The translations under genes and the position numbers were made by a program. Shown one piece after another: positions 19,084-28,660 of a DNA stretch of 64,000 bases. The notes beneath the pieces were generated by a model. That model had not been told where the DNA came from. It ran no database searches and saw only the letters and a program-made list of their open reading frames with translations. Each line of letters starts with the position of its first letter. The stretch's first letter is position 1. Origin of the DNA: Pseudoalteromonas rubra (lineage in GTDB: Bacteria > Pseudomonadota > Gammaproteobacteria > Enterobacterales > Alteromonadaceae); NCBI RefSeq assembly GCF_005886805.2, contig NZ_CP045429.1:2388501-2452500 (forward strand). The letters run 5' to 3'.

Positions 19084-21672
19084 ATGTTTAAGCAGTCTTT
19101 GATCACTTTTGCCATAACCAGCGCAATTTTTTCCTCGCAGGCCTCTGCCGCACAATTAAAAGGTAAAGTGCTGGATACCAATAACCAGCCAGTGCCAAAT
19201 GCTACTGTGCATTTGCACGGTAAATCTCAGTCCGTTAAAACTGATATTAACGGCCAATTTAGCATTAACGTCGATCAAGCCGCTCAGCTGCATGTCAGTA
19301 AAGACAACTTTATCAATGAGCGCATTGATGTTTCTCCGGACTCACCTTATGTAACCGTTAAGCTGGCTCCAAGTTCAGTTGAGAGCGTAGTGGTATATGC
19401 CTCTGCTCTGCACAAAAGCAACATCGAAATGGCTTCTCCTGTAGCCGTTTTAAGTGGTGATGAGCTGAAAAACAGCGCAAAGCCAACTCTGGGTGAAACA
19501 CTCAAGCAACTACCAGGTATCAACGCCAGTTATTTTGGCCCTGTCTCATCAAGTCCGATCATTCGTGGCTTAGATGGTCCACGCGTTAAAATTACCCAAA
19601 ACGGCCTCGACAGCAGTGATGCATCTCGCGTCGGCCCTGATCATGCCAATACCAACGACTCTCTCGCTGCACAGCAAATTGAAGTGCTACGTGGCCCTGC
19701 TACATTGCTATATGGCTCAGGCGCTATTGGTGGTGTAGTTAATGTGGTTGATAATCGTATCCCAACTGATGTGATTGAAGGTGTTCAGGGCGCAGCTGAA
19801 TTCAGCCATGACACCAATTCAAATACCAATACAGTTGCTACTTTATTCGAAGCAGGCAACAACGGCTTTAACTTCCACTTTGATGGCGTAACGCGTAAAG
19901 GCGGCGATTACGAAACACCACGTTTCGGCTTACCTGGCGAAGAACATGACGAGCATGGCCACGATGAACATGGACATGATGATCACGATGAACACGATGA
20001 ACACGATGAACACGGTCACGATGAGCATGATGAACATGGTCACGATGAGCACGGAGAAGAGGAACACGGCGAGACTGAGTACGCTGAGCGTGTTGCCAAT
20101 ACCTTTATCGACTCCGAGCAATTTAATATTGGTGCCAGCTTCGTTGGCGACCACCTGACGGTTGGCTTGTCGTACGGTCGCATTGAAACCGACTACGGGA
20201 TCCCTGCCCACTCGCATGAACATCACGACCATGGCGATGAGCATGATGAGCATGATCACGACGAACATGATCATGACGACCATGATGAACATAGTGAAGA
20301 CGAGCACGACCACGCACATGGGGCAGAAGAAGAAGCAGTCTTCGCTCGTGTTAAGCAAGACAGATGGCAGGCACTGTTTAACTATGCATTGCATAACAAC
20401 TGGATCGAGTCTATTCAGGTGCGCGCAGGTTTTACCGATTATGAACACTCTGAAATTGAACATGGTGCCGTTGGTACAACATTCACTAACGAAACAACTG
20501 AACTGAGAACCAATATCGAGCACAGGTTGGGCGAGTGGCACGGCATTATCGGTTATCACTTCTCTGACAGTGACTACGCCGCTGAAGGCGCAGAAGCGTT
20601 CACCCCAGCGACTAACACAAAAACACACGCATTCTACGTGCTTGAAGAGCGCCGTTTTGGTGATGTAACTTTAGAGCTGGGTGCACGTGTTGAAGACTTC
20701 GCATTGTCTAGCAACTTTACGTCAGGCCACGATGACCATGACGAGCATGATCATGATGACCACGGTCACGACGAGCATGACCACGAGCATGAAGGTCATG
20801 AAGATGAGCACATGGCTGAGGTGATCGACTATACACTGGATACTACTAACTTTAGTGCCTCAATTGGAGCCGTGTATGACTATGCAGAAGGACAAAATGT
20901 TGCCGTTAACCTGTCTCGCTCAGAGCGTGCACCTCTGACTGCCGAGTTGTTGTCAAATGGCCTGCACATCGCCACCTCGACCTACGAGCTCGGCCTTGGC
21001 TACCACATCGAAGGTGATGAAGTTCACTTCGAACCTGAGCACATTGAACAGGAAAGATCGACGAACCTGGATATCAGTTTCAGACGTTTCATTGGCGATT
21101 TTGGTTACACAGTAAACTTCTTCTACAATGATGTCTCAAATTACTATTATCAGCGTAATACTGGCTACATGTATACCGGTGAACACGGCATTGAACTGGC
21201 TGATCATCACCATGATGGAGCCCTGCCCGTTTATCAATTTGAAAGCGCCGATGCTGAACTATATGGGTTTGAATTTGACGCCCACTATCAAATTGATGCG
21301 CGTAACCGCATTAAGGTCTTTGGTGACCACCTGAGAGCTGAGTTGGACTCAGGCGAATACCTGCCACGTATTCCATCGAACAAGCTGGGCACAAGCTACC
21401 GCTTCGAGCTACAAGACTTTATGGCTGAACTAAGTGCTACTCACTACATGACGCAGGACAACCTGGCGCAGTCAGAATCTAAAACAGACAGCTACACCTT
21501 GCTTGATGCAAGCTTTAGCTACAACTTCAGTTTATCTGGTGTAGATCTGGTAGGTTATGTGAATGTAGACAACATCACTGATGAACTTGGCTTTGTACAT
21601 AGCTCATTTATCAAAGAGCAAGCCCCGTTGCCAGGACGTAACTTCAAGTTAGGGATCCGTGGTTACTTCTAA
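19084..21672 (+). CDS. TonB-dependent receptor, His/Asp-rich, probable zinc uptake
   Basis: An outer-membrane receptor of 862 residues. After a signal peptide (1-21, cut after QASA) comes a carboxypeptidase-regulatory-like domain (to about 95), a TonB plug (about 100-220, with GPATLLYGSGAIGGVVNVVD) and a 22-strand barrel ending in the aromatic residue of GIRGYF. Three long tracts built from H, D and E lie at about residues 287-332, 378-413 and 549-577, predicted in extracellular loops. Such loops are the hallmark of ZnuD, the zinc receptor of Neisseria, so zinc (or a similar divalent metal) is the likely cargo. The ATG at 19075 is an alternative start. Confidence 0.85.
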   Translation: MFKQSLITFAITSAIFSSQASAAQLKGKVLDTNNQPVPNATVHLHGKSQSVKTDINGQFSINVDQAAQLHVSKDNFINERIDVSPDSPYVTVKLAPSSVESVVVYASALHKSNIEMASPVAVLSGDELKNSAKPTLGETLKQLPGINASYFGPVSSSPIIRGLDGPRVKITQNGLDSSDASRVGPDHANTNDSLAAQQIEVLRGPATLLYGSGAIGGVVNVVDNRIPTDVIEGVQGAAEFSHDTNSNTNTVATLFEAGNNGFNFHFDGVTRKGGDYETPRFGLPGEEHDEHGHDEHGHDDHDEHDEHDEHGHDEHDEHGHDEHGEEEHGETEYAERVANTFIDSEQFNIGASFVGDHLTVGLSYGRIETDYGIPAHSHEHHDHGDEHDEHDHDEHDHDDHDEHSEDEHDHAHGAEEEAVFARVKQDRWQALFNYALHNNWIESIQVRAGFTDYEHSEIEHGAVGTTFTNETTELRTNIEHRLGEWHGIIGYHFSDSDYAAEGAEAFTPATNTKTHAFYVLEERRFGDVTLELGARVEDFALSSNFTSGHDDHDEHDHDDHGHDEHDHEHEGHEDEHMAEVIDYTLDTTNFSASIGAVYDYAEGQNVAVNLSRSERAPLTAELLSNGLHIATSTYELGLGYHIEGDEVHFEPEHIEQERSTNLDISFRRFIGDFGYTVNFFYNDVSNYYYQRNTGYMYTGEHGIELADHHHDGALPVYQFESADAELYGFEFDAHYQIDARNRIKVFGDHLRAELDSGEYLPRIPSNKLGTSYRFELQDFMAELSATHYMTQDNLAQSESKTDSYTLLDASFSYNFSLSGVDLVGYVNVDNITDELGFVHSSFIKEQAPLPGRNFKLGIRGYF
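19941..20820 (+). repeat. His/Asp codon repeats inside the receptor gene
   Basis: Three low-complexity blocks of GAT/GAC, CAT/CAC and GAA/GAG codons, at about 19941-20080, 20214-20323 and 20729-20815, encode metal-binding loops. The near-repeat nature makes slippage and length variation between strains likely. They also create long spurious reading frames on other frames and on the minus strand. Confidence 0.8.
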
Positions 21673-21735
21673 GTTTGTAGGCTCTGTTTTTCTTGTTAGC
21701 TAATAGCAAAAGACAAACAGTTCCTATCTGAGCCC

Positions 21736-21763
21736 AATGCCGCTGCAAAGCGGCATTTTCTTT
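21736..21763 (+). terminator. Terminator after the TonB receptor
   Basis: A 9-bp stem AATGCCGCT / AGCGGCATT with loop GCAA is followed by TTCTTT, about 60 bases past the receptor stop. Confidence 0.75.
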
Positions 21764-21940
21764 ATTAGCCCTACCATAATGATAAGCACCGTTAGAACCG
21801 TTTTAAAAGGCCTGCGCACTCACACGATTTAATGCGACTAATGCGCACCATACAGGCCCTATCAAGCTGTGCATCAAACCAACCGACTTTGACACTGTAT
21901 TCGCCTAAAAACGTTAGAAGAATGCGGCTGGCTGCAAGAG

Positions 21941-22489
21941 TTACAACTGAGTAAAAAAGTCTTCAGGCTGATGCCTGACAGGTTTGGTACAGTGTACGGT
22001 TGGTGTACCCAGGTAAAGATAACCAACGATTTCATCCTGTTCATTCAATCCCAACTGGCGCTTCACCGAGTTACTTTGTGCAAAGTAACCCGTTCTCCAT
22101 ACGCCAGATAGTCCCTGAGCGAAGGCCGCCTGCTGCATAGCAAATACGCTACAAGCTGCGCTTTCTACTTGCTCTATTCTGGGCACTTTTGGATGTTCCA
22201 TATAAGGAGAAACTGCAATGATAAGCATAGGAGCGCGTTCAGGTAAGGATTTAGCACGGTCAATGATGCGTTGCTCTTGTTGTTCCTCAACCGCAGCCTG
22301 ATAAAAAATCTCGCCCAGTTTCTCCCTGCCATGCTCCTCAACCAGAATAAAGCGCCATGGTTTTAATCCACCGTGGTCTGGCACTTTAAGAGCTGCTTTT
22401 TTTATTACTTCCAGCTGAGCCGCATCAGGGCCCGGGAATGACAAGTTGCTGTCGGATTGTCGCGTCGTTAATAGTTCAATGGCATCCAT
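21941..22489 (-). CDS. Nitroreductase family protein, YdjA-like
   Basis: An FMN-dependent NAD(P)H nitroreductase fold of 182 residues, resembling the minimal E. coli YdjA. It has the N-terminal RQSDSNL (FMN phosphate contact), PDHGGLKPWRF typical of the YdjA subgroup, a central helix ESAACSVFAMQQAAFAQGL, and the C-terminal GYLYLGTP. The physiological substrate of YdjA is unknown. It lies next to a DoxX gene on the same strand, 82 bases downstream of it. Confidence 0.85.
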   Translation of the reverse strand: MDAIELLTTRQSDSNLSFPGPDAAQLEVIKKAALKVPDHGGLKPWRFILVEEHGREKLGEIFYQAAVEEQQEQRIIDRAKSLPERAPMLIIAVSPYMEHPKVPRIEQVESAACSVFAMQQAAFAQGLSGVWRTGYFAQSNSVKRQLGLNEQDEIVGYLYLGTPTVHCTKPVRHQPEDFFTQL

Positions 22490-22571
22490 TTGTAATTCCT
22501 AAAATTTCTGTTAGTACCCTATTCTAACGCGACACCGGCGCAAAAGTTTAGTGTCTGCTTTCAAAAACCGC

Positions 22572-23273
22572 TTACGGCAAGTAATTTTGCTCAGGTTCCA
22601 GCGGCTTTCGGACCCAGTAATCCACACTAAAGTAGCGTCCACCTCCTGTAAACAAGAGACTTATCAGCATCGCAAAATAGATAGCCGCGAACTCAATACC
22701 ATTGTTCAGGATCACCGGATTGCCATACTCATAAAGATATTCTGGTAGCCCATTCGCTGCAACAATCTCTTTGATACGAGACAAGCGTTCAGCGACTTCT
22801 GCGCTTGCTTCCAGACTCTGCTTCGCAGCATCGCTGCCCAACCAGGCAAAAACCTGTGCTGCGCTGGTATCCGGATTACTGGGAGCAACTGAAAACCAGC
22901 CGTTATGCCAATGCACCTGAGTCGCAGCGACAAACATGGTCACAGCAAGTGGAATGGACACCAAACGTGTTGCCAGACCAATTAACAAAAACCAGCCACC
23001 GAGAAACTCTGTCCAGCCTGCCAGAAAGGCCAGCAAGTCCGGTGCTGGCAGGCCTAACCCCCAATCTGCGTTACCAAACCAAGCCACCACATTTTCATCG
23101 GCCAGCAAGCGCGATAGGCCAGTAATATCAGAATTGGCGAGGTTTAGTTTGCTGTAGCCGGCTATGATCATAACTGGTGCCAGGATCAACCTGAGCATCA
23201 ATGGCGCCAGACCGTCGAGCAAGGCTAATCTAGTAAGAAAGGTACGATAAAAGGAATAGAGTGATTTAAACAT
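22572..23273 (-). CDS. DoxX family membrane protein
   Basis: A 233-residue inner-membrane protein of the DoxX family. Helices lie at about 25-43 (with the family-type RLILAPVMIIAGYSKL), 80-100 (FLAGWTEFLGGWFLLIGLATRL), 105-122 and 195-213. The family is linked to redox stress and quinol or thiol oxidation, but this member's role is unknown. It may be co-transcribed with the nitroreductase downstream. Confidence 0.8.
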   Translation of the reverse strand: MFKSLYSFYRTFLTRLALLDGLAPLMLRLILAPVMIIAGYSKLNLANSDITGLSRLLADENVVAWFGNADWGLGLPAPDLLAFLAGWTEFLGGWFLLIGLATRLVSIPLAVTMFVAATQVHWHNGWFSVAPSNPDTSAAQVFAWLGSDAAKQSLEASAEVAERLSRIKEIVAANGLPEYLYEYGNPVILNNGIEFAAIYFAMLISLLFTGGGRYFSVDYWVRKPLEPEQNYLP

Positions 23274-23359
23274 AAATAAAGTCTGTGATAACTGATGTTA
23301 TAGAGTGTAGACCTTAAATCACCGTTTTTTATTGCAAATAGTATGGTTTTAAATAGCAC

Positions 23360-23399
23360 AAAACACGGGTGATATGCCTAATAAGCATGCCCGTGCTTT
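23360..23399 (-). terminator. Terminator after fadH
   Basis: On the minus strand, GCACGGG pairs with CCCGTGT, with an inner ATGC/GCAT pairing, and TTTTG follows. It lies directly downstream of fadH. Confidence 0.6.
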
Positions 23400-23415
23400 G
23401 TCTGCCCTGGAACGA

Positions 23416-25377
23416 TTATATTTTTCTGGCAACCTGAAGGGCTTCATAAATAGCCCGTTTAGCATCAATGGCTGATGCCAATTTGGCTCCGCCTATCACA
23501 TGTTGATTCGCAGGCATAGCCTCTTTGTTGAACAACGCATCATTAGAGGTTTGTCCAATACAGGCCACAACCGTGTCCACGTCCAGAACGCGCTCTTTAC
23601 CCGCTTGCTTAACCAACAAACCTTTGCTGTCGAATGAGATATACTCGCACTCGGCAATCTGCTCAACATTGTGGTGCTTGGCAACAGCTCGGTGGATCCA
23701 CCCTGTTGTCTTACCTAAGTTACTACCAAAGCGTCCTTCACTGCGTTTAAGCATGTACAGCTTTTTTCCTGTTGCAGTGTCTGACGGCTGGCATTCAATT
23801 CCCCACTGCGCTTTGAACTCATCGATACTCTGATCGGCTTGCTCAGCGAGAAAAGCAACCATGTCGAAGCCAATACCACCCGCACCCAGAATCGCAATTT
23901 TGTCTCCTAGTTCAACTTCTTTGCGGATCACTTCATCGTAAGCGAAAACACGTTTGCCATCGCTGCAAGTAATTCTGGACTGTCTGGGGCTAACGCCCGT
24001 TGCGAAGACAATATCATCATAAGACTGAGCCATAGACGACTCGTACTCGCAACCCAGCTTCATGGTTACGCCCAGACGTGCTACTTCTTTGAGGAAGTAA
24101 TTTAGGGTGTATTTAAAGTCTTCCTTACCAGGTATGCGCATTGCCAGATTGAACTGACCTCCGGCATGTTCATTCTTATCAATCAGTGTAACTTTGTGTC
24201 CTTTCTTAGCCAGATAGCAGCTTGCAGACAGGCCTGCTGGCCCAGCGCCCACAACCAATACCTGCTTAGGGCTGTTGGTGCGCTCCAGCGGATAATCCAG
24301 TTCATAGCCGGCCTGTGGGTTAACCAGGCAAGTTGCCCGCTTACCTTTAAACACGTGATCAAGGCACCCCTGATTACAGCCGATGCAAATATTGATCTGT
24401 TCAGGTTTATTTTCAGCATACTTATTAAAGAATTCTGGATCCGCAAGTAATGGCCGCGCCATTGAAATCAAGTCAGCCTCACCTTGCTTCAAAATATCAT
24501 TTGCCAGCTCAGGTGTGTTAATTCGGTTCACGGCCACGACCGGAATATCGACCACATCTTTAAGCCGCTTTGATGCTTCACGAAACGCCCCGGCCGGTAC
24601 CATGCTAGCAATCGTCGGGACACGTGCTTCGTGCCAACCAATACCGGTATTCAGAATGTCGACACCGGCTTCTTCCAACGCTTTGGCTTGAAGCGTAACC
24701 TCTTCAGCAGTCGAGCCATTTGGGATCAGGTCCATAACTGACAAACGGAATACTATGATAAACTTTGCGGATACCTTTTCTCTTACTGCGCGTACCACTT
24801 CAACCGCCAGTCGCATGCGATTTTCCAGCGTTCCCCCGTATAAGTCCTGACGCTTGTTGGTATGCTCAGCCATAAACTCATTGATCAGATAACCTTCAGA
24901 GCCCATGATTTCCACCCCATCATAGCCCGCCTTTTCTGCCATTTTGGCCGATTTAGCAAAGTCTTTGACGGTATTGCGGATCATGCTCAACGACATCGAT
25001 TTTGGCGTATATGGATTAATGGGTGCTTTAATATCACTGGGTGCAACATTAAATGGATGATACGCGTAGCGCCCTGCATGTAATAACTGAAGACAGATTT
25101 TACCGCCATGTGCATGGACAGCATCGGTATAGGCGCGATGCTTAATGATGTCATAGCGGCTATTAAATGAAGAAGATATCGGCGTAAGTTTACCACGTAG
25201 GTTTGGGCTATACCCACCGGTGATGATCAGGCCAACCCCCCCTTTTGCGCGCTCCTCATAAAACGCTTTGAGTCGTTTCCTGTTGTGCCATCCCTCTTCA
25301 AGGCCTGTATGCATCGAGCCCATGACCAAGCGATTTCGCAAATCTGTGTTCTTCAATTGTAGTTTTTGTTCTAACAT
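23416..25377 (-). CDS. fadH: 2,4-dienoyl-CoA reductase (NADPH)
   Basis: Reduces 2,4-dienoyl-CoA intermediates so that unsaturated fatty acids can enter beta-oxidation. The 653-residue protein has an N-terminal FMN TIM barrel (old-yellow-enzyme type, about 1-330, with VMGSMHTGLEE and GYDGVEIMGSEGYLINEF), a 4Fe-4S motif CIGCNQGCLD plus a later C, and a C-terminal FAD/NADPH Rossmann part (VVGAGPAGLSAS; AILGAGGIGFD). The ATG at 25377 was preferred over an in-frame TTG at 25389. A FadR-like operator sits 16 bases upstream of the start. Confidence 0.95.
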   Translation of the reverse strand: MLEQKLQLKNTDLRNRLVMGSMHTGLEEGWHNRKRLKAFYEERAKGGVGLIITGGYSPNLRGKLTPISSSFNSRYDIIKHRAYTDAVHAHGGKICLQLLHAGRYAYHPFNVAPSDIKAPINPYTPKSMSLSMIRNTVKDFAKSAKMAEKAGYDGVEIMGSEGYLINEFMAEHTNKRQDLYGGTLENRMRLAVEVVRAVREKVSAKFIIVFRLSVMDLIPNGSTAEEVTLQAKALEEAGVDILNTGIGWHEARVPTIASMVPAGAFREASKRLKDVVDIPVVAVNRINTPELANDILKQGEADLISMARPLLADPEFFNKYAENKPEQINICIGCNQGCLDHVFKGKRATCLVNPQAGYELDYPLERTNSPKQVLVVGAGPAGLSASCYLAKKGHKVTLIDKNEHAGGQFNLAMRIPGKEDFKYTLNYFLKEVARLGVTMKLGCEYESSMAQSYDDIVFATGVSPRQSRITCSDGKRVFAYDEVIRKEVELGDKIAILGAGGIGFDMVAFLAEQADQSIDEFKAQWGIECQPSDTATGKKLYMLKRSEGRFGSNLGKTTGWIHRAVAKHHNVEQIAECEYISFDSKGLLVKQAGKERVLDVDTVVACIGQTSNDALFNKEAMPANQHVIGGAKLASAIDAKRAIYEALQVARKI

Positions 25378-25392
25378 TGCGTGCCCCAATGT

Positions 25393-25409
25393 AACTGGTC
25401 TTACCTGTG
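25393..25409. promoter_or_regulatory. Candidate FadR operator ahead of fadH
   Basis: AACTGGTCTTACCTGTG matches the FadR consensus AACTGGTCNGACCAGTT at 13 of the 16 defined positions, with a perfect left half. FadR represses beta-oxidation genes and is released by long-chain acyl-CoA, so this placement fits. Confidence 0.6.
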
Positions 25410-25612
25410 AACATTAACGATTTTATATTTTTTCGCAAGCAAAAACCGCGACTAATTTCTGTTAAATACGATTCAATGATAGAAAAGTGATTGATTTTTC
25501 GCCCATCGTCGCCAAATAAATACTTAGTTACGTTTTTGTTCTAACGACGCTGCGGCAACTAAGTTATGATTAACAGTGAGTACATTCCACTAAGACATTC
25601 AGAGGTATAGCT

Positions 25613-27490
25613 TTGAAATTGATCGGTAAATTTTTTCTCGGGATCTGGCACGCGATAAACTTTTCTCGCCGCTTGCTCCTCAATTTTTTGTTCTTCTTCC
25701 TGATCATTGCAGCGATGATCGGTGTTTTCTCAACGGAGGAGCAACCTCAGGTAACGCAGGACAGTGTATTGCGACTGAACTTGTCTGGTAAACTGGTTGA
25801 GCAACTAACTTATGTTGACCCAATAGACGCAGCTATGGGAGACGTGTTCGGTAAGCAAGACCTGCCCAAAGAAATGCTGGTCGACGATGTTGTCAACACC
25901 ATCAATACAGCGGCCCGCGACCCCCGCATCAAAGCGCTTTACCTAGATTTACGTCATATGCACTACGCACACCTGGATAAGTTACGTGATATTGCCGGTG
26001 CTATTGAATCTTTCAAAGAATCAGAAAAAAAGGTCTTTGCGCATAGCCCGTATTTTAGTCAGTCTCAGTATTATCTGGCCGCTCACGCCGACGAAGTATC
26101 TGTTCACCCGTACGGGGGCATTAACATCAGTGGCTATGGCTCCTACCCAATGTACTTTAAAGAGGCACTGGAAAAGCTCAAGGTCACACAACACATCTTT
26201 CGGGTAGGTACCTATAAGTCAGCGGTTGAGCCATTCATTCGTAATGATATGTCTGCGGCTGCAAAAGAAGCCAGCAAACTTTGGCTTAACACTTTATGGT
26301 CTCAGTACAAACAAGACGTAGCAAACAAGCGCGGATTTGAACTTGCCAACTTTGACGAAACACTTACTCAATATGTAGATAAAATGGCCTCGGTGACCGG
26401 CGACTCTGCGCAATTTGCCTTAAAGTATGGCTGGGTTGATTCACTCGAAACAGACCAGGAATTCAACCAAAAAATGATTGACCTGGTAGGCACTCAGAAC
26501 AATGGTAAGCGCTTCAAACAAATCTCTTTCGAGGACTACTTTGCAAGTACCGCGTCACACGACTTTGGCCCGAATCCATTTACCGAAAAAGTCGCCGTAG
26601 TCGTTGCAAAAGGCACGATTGTCGACGGCAAACGTAAAGCCGGTATGATAGGCGGTGACTCAACAGCGGCTCTGCTACGAAAAGCCCGACTGGATGACAA
26701 AGTAAAGGCTGTGGTGTTAAGGATTGATTCTGGTGGCGGCAGTATGTTTGCTTCCGAAGTTATTCGTAACGAAGTGCTGGCCATTAAAGCTGCCGGAAAA
26801 CCAGTGATTGCGTCTATGGGCTCAGTGGCAGCATCAGGCGGCTACTGGATTGCAGCGTCTGCTAACGAAATTTGGGCGTCTCCAAGTACAATTACCGGAT
26901 CTATTGGTGTCTTTGGAACCATCTTAACCTTTGAGAATTCATTGAAAGAATTGGGCGTATATTCAGACGGTGTGGCAACGACTGAGCTTAAGTCGTCCTC
27001 TTTGTCCAGAGGCCTGGATCCTAAGTTTGCAGATGTATTGCAAATGGGTGTGGAAGATGCCTACAACAAGTTTATTTCTGTGATAGCAGATTCCCGTAAC
27101 CTGCCAGTATCTGACGTAGATGATGTCGCACAAGGCCGGGTATGGCTTGCTACTCAGGCGCATGAGTTTGGGCTCATTGACCAACTTGGTACTAAGCAGC
27201 AAGCGATTGAAGCAGCTGCAAAAATGGCCAACCTTGAGCATTACGATATTTACACTGTTGAGCAAACCCTGTCAGAAAAGGAGCAGCTACTACAGGATAT
27301 TTTCGGCTCAGCAACCATGCAGTCTTTGCTTTCAGCGTCAGAAGATAATGCGCCGTCATTAAATCCGATTGCTCATGAAGGACTCAACCAGCTTTTCTAT
27401 CAGGTGAAACAAAGTGCTGCGATGATCACACAATTTAATGACCCTAATAACATCTACACCTTGTGTACCACTTGCATAGTGGGTGAGTAA
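25613..27490 (+). CDS. sppA: Signal peptide peptidase SppA (protease IV)
   Basis: Degrades cleaved signal peptides in the inner membrane. The 625-residue protein has one N-terminal membrane helix (about 20-40) and tandem S49 domains. The split Ser-Lys dyad is visible as K202 in GTYKSAVEPF and S408 in GSVAASGGYW, almost at the E. coli positions (209, 409). Translation appears to start at a TTG at 25613, with AGAGG nine bases upstream and an N-terminus like known SppA proteins. Confidence 0.95.
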   Translation: MKLIGKFFLGIWHAINFSRRLLLNFLFFFLIIAAMIGVFSTEEQPQVTQDSVLRLNLSGKLVEQLTYVDPIDAAMGDVFGKQDLPKEMLVDDVVNTINTAARDPRIKALYLDLRHMHYAHLDKLRDIAGAIESFKESEKKVFAHSPYFSQSQYYLAAHADEVSVHPYGGINISGYGSYPMYFKEALEKLKVTQHIFRVGTYKSAVEPFIRNDMSAAAKEASKLWLNTLWSQYKQDVANKRGFELANFDETLTQYVDKMASVTGDSAQFALKYGWVDSLETDQEFNQKMIDLVGTQNNGKRFKQISFEDYFASTASHDFGPNPFTEKVAVVVAKGTIVDGKRKAGMIGGDSTAALLRKARLDDKVKAVVLRIDSGGGSMFASEVIRNEVLAIKAAGKPVIASMGSVAASGGYWIAASANEIWASPSTITGSIGVFGTILTFENSLKELGVYSDGVATTELKSSSLSRGLDPKFADVLQMGVEDAYNKFISVIADSRNLPVSDVDDVAQGRVWLATQAHEFGLIDQLGTKQQAIEAAAKMANLEHYDIYTVEQTLSEKEQLLQDIFGSATMQSLLSASEDNAPSLNPIAHEGLNQLFYQVKQSAAMITQFNDPNNIYTLCTTCIVGE

Positions 27491-27540
27491 GGAATGTCTC
27501 AATGATTTGACTGCATTGTGATGCTGCAGTTGATATAATT

Positions 27541-27569
27541 AGCCCGGACTAGGATCCGGGCTTTTTTTT
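27541..27569 (+). terminator. Terminator after sppA
   Basis: An 8-bp stem AGCCCGGA / TCCGGGCT with a six-base loop is followed by eight T. It is immediately ahead of ansA, whose promoter must overlap it or rely on read-through. Confidence 0.85.
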
Positions 27570-27579
27570 AGGTACCAGA

Positions 27580-28590
27580 ATGAAAAGAAAAAAAATCTAT
27601 ATTGCCTATACAGGCGGCACAATTGGCATGAAGCAATCCAGCCGGGGGTACGTACCCGTCGCAGGATATCTCACAGAGACGGTAAAAAGTAATGCTGAAT
27701 TCACCCGAGAAGAAATGCCCCTGTTCGACATTCATGAATACTGCCCACTGATCGATTCATCTGACATGTCGCCACAACACTGGCAACTAATAGCCGACGA
27801 CATTAAGAGTAAATACGAAGAGTACGATGGGTTCGTCGTATTGCATGGCACAGATACCATGGCTTACACAGCATCTGCACTGTCATTTATGTTCGAAAAC
27901 CTGACCAAGCCTGTGATTATCACAGGTTCACAAATTCCCCTGTCCCAACTTCGCTCTGATGGCCAGGTTAACTTGCTTAATGCAATGTATCTCGCCGCAA
28001 ACTACCCCATTGCCGAAGTAAGCCTATTTTTTAATAACAAACTCTTTCGAGGTAATCGTGCCATCAAAGCACATGCCGACGGATTTGACGCCTTTGCCTC
28101 TCCCAATATGGCCCCTCTCGCTCAGGCTGGGATAAATATTCAATTACTCGAAGGTCAGCTTAGCCCATACGTTGACCAGGGTTTGCGCGTCACATCTGTT
28201 GCATCACAACCCATAGGCGTGCTGCACCTGTACCCAGGTATCAGTAGCACCATGGTAGCGAATGTCCTGCAGAGTGATATCAAAGCCCTTATATTGCTGA
28301 GCTTTGGTGTCGGCAATGCACCTCAGCAAGAAGACATTCTTAACGCTCTTAAAGCGGCCTCGGACAGAGGGGTCGTGATCGTTAATTTAACCCAGTGTAT
28401 TCAGGGTCAGGTTAATATGGGTGGCTATGCGACAGGTAACGCCCTTCTCAACTGCGGCGTAATTAGTGGGTATGATATGACGTTGGAAGCATGTCTGACT
28501 AAGCTACATTACTTATTCAGTCAGGGTCTCGAACTGGAGACCGTACGTCACCTGATGCAAGACAACCTGCGTGGTGAACTGACTCGTTAG
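27580..28590 (+). CDS. ansA: L-asparaginase I, cytoplasmic
   Basis: Hydrolyses L-asparagine to aspartate and ammonia. The 336-residue protein has both catalytic threonine sites: YTGGTIGM (T14) and LHGTDTMAY (T91-D92), plus a downstream lysine. It has no signal peptide, so it is the low-affinity cytoplasmic type I rather than the periplasmic type II. It starts only about ten bases after the sppA terminator; the sppA-ansA order is shared with E. coli. Confidence 0.95.
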   Translation: MKRKKIYIAYTGGTIGMKQSSRGYVPVAGYLTETVKSNAEFTREEMPLFDIHEYCPLIDSSDMSPQHWQLIADDIKSKYEEYDGFVVLHGTDTMAYTASALSFMFENLTKPVIITGSQIPLSQLRSDGQVNLLNAMYLAANYPIAEVSLFFNNKLFRGNRAIKAHADGFDAFASPNMAPLAQAGINIQLLEGQLSPYVDQGLRVTSVASQPIGVLHLYPGISSTMVANVLQSDIKALILLSFGVGNAPQQEDILNALKAASDRGVVIVNLTQCIQGQVNMGGYATGNALLNCGVISGYDMTLEACLTKLHYLFSQGLELETVRHLMQDNLRGELTR

Positions 28591-28610
28591 CCATCATACG
28601 CACACATACA

Positions 28611-28641
28611 AAAAAGCCCGGGCTGACATCCCGGGCTTTTT
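28611..28641. terminator. Bidirectional terminator between ansA and gnd
   Basis: A 12-bp stem AAAAAGCCCGGG / CCCGGGCTTTTT with an A run on one side and a T run on the other serves both convergent genes. Confidence 0.88.
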
Positions 28642-28660
28642 ATTTGAACAGTCAAACAAT

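Noticed and set aside
19930..20628. Long minus-strand frame antisense to the TonB receptor
   Set aside because: It is the complement of the His/Asp codon repeats, giving a Met/Val/Ile-rich string with no start signal; an artefact of low complexity.
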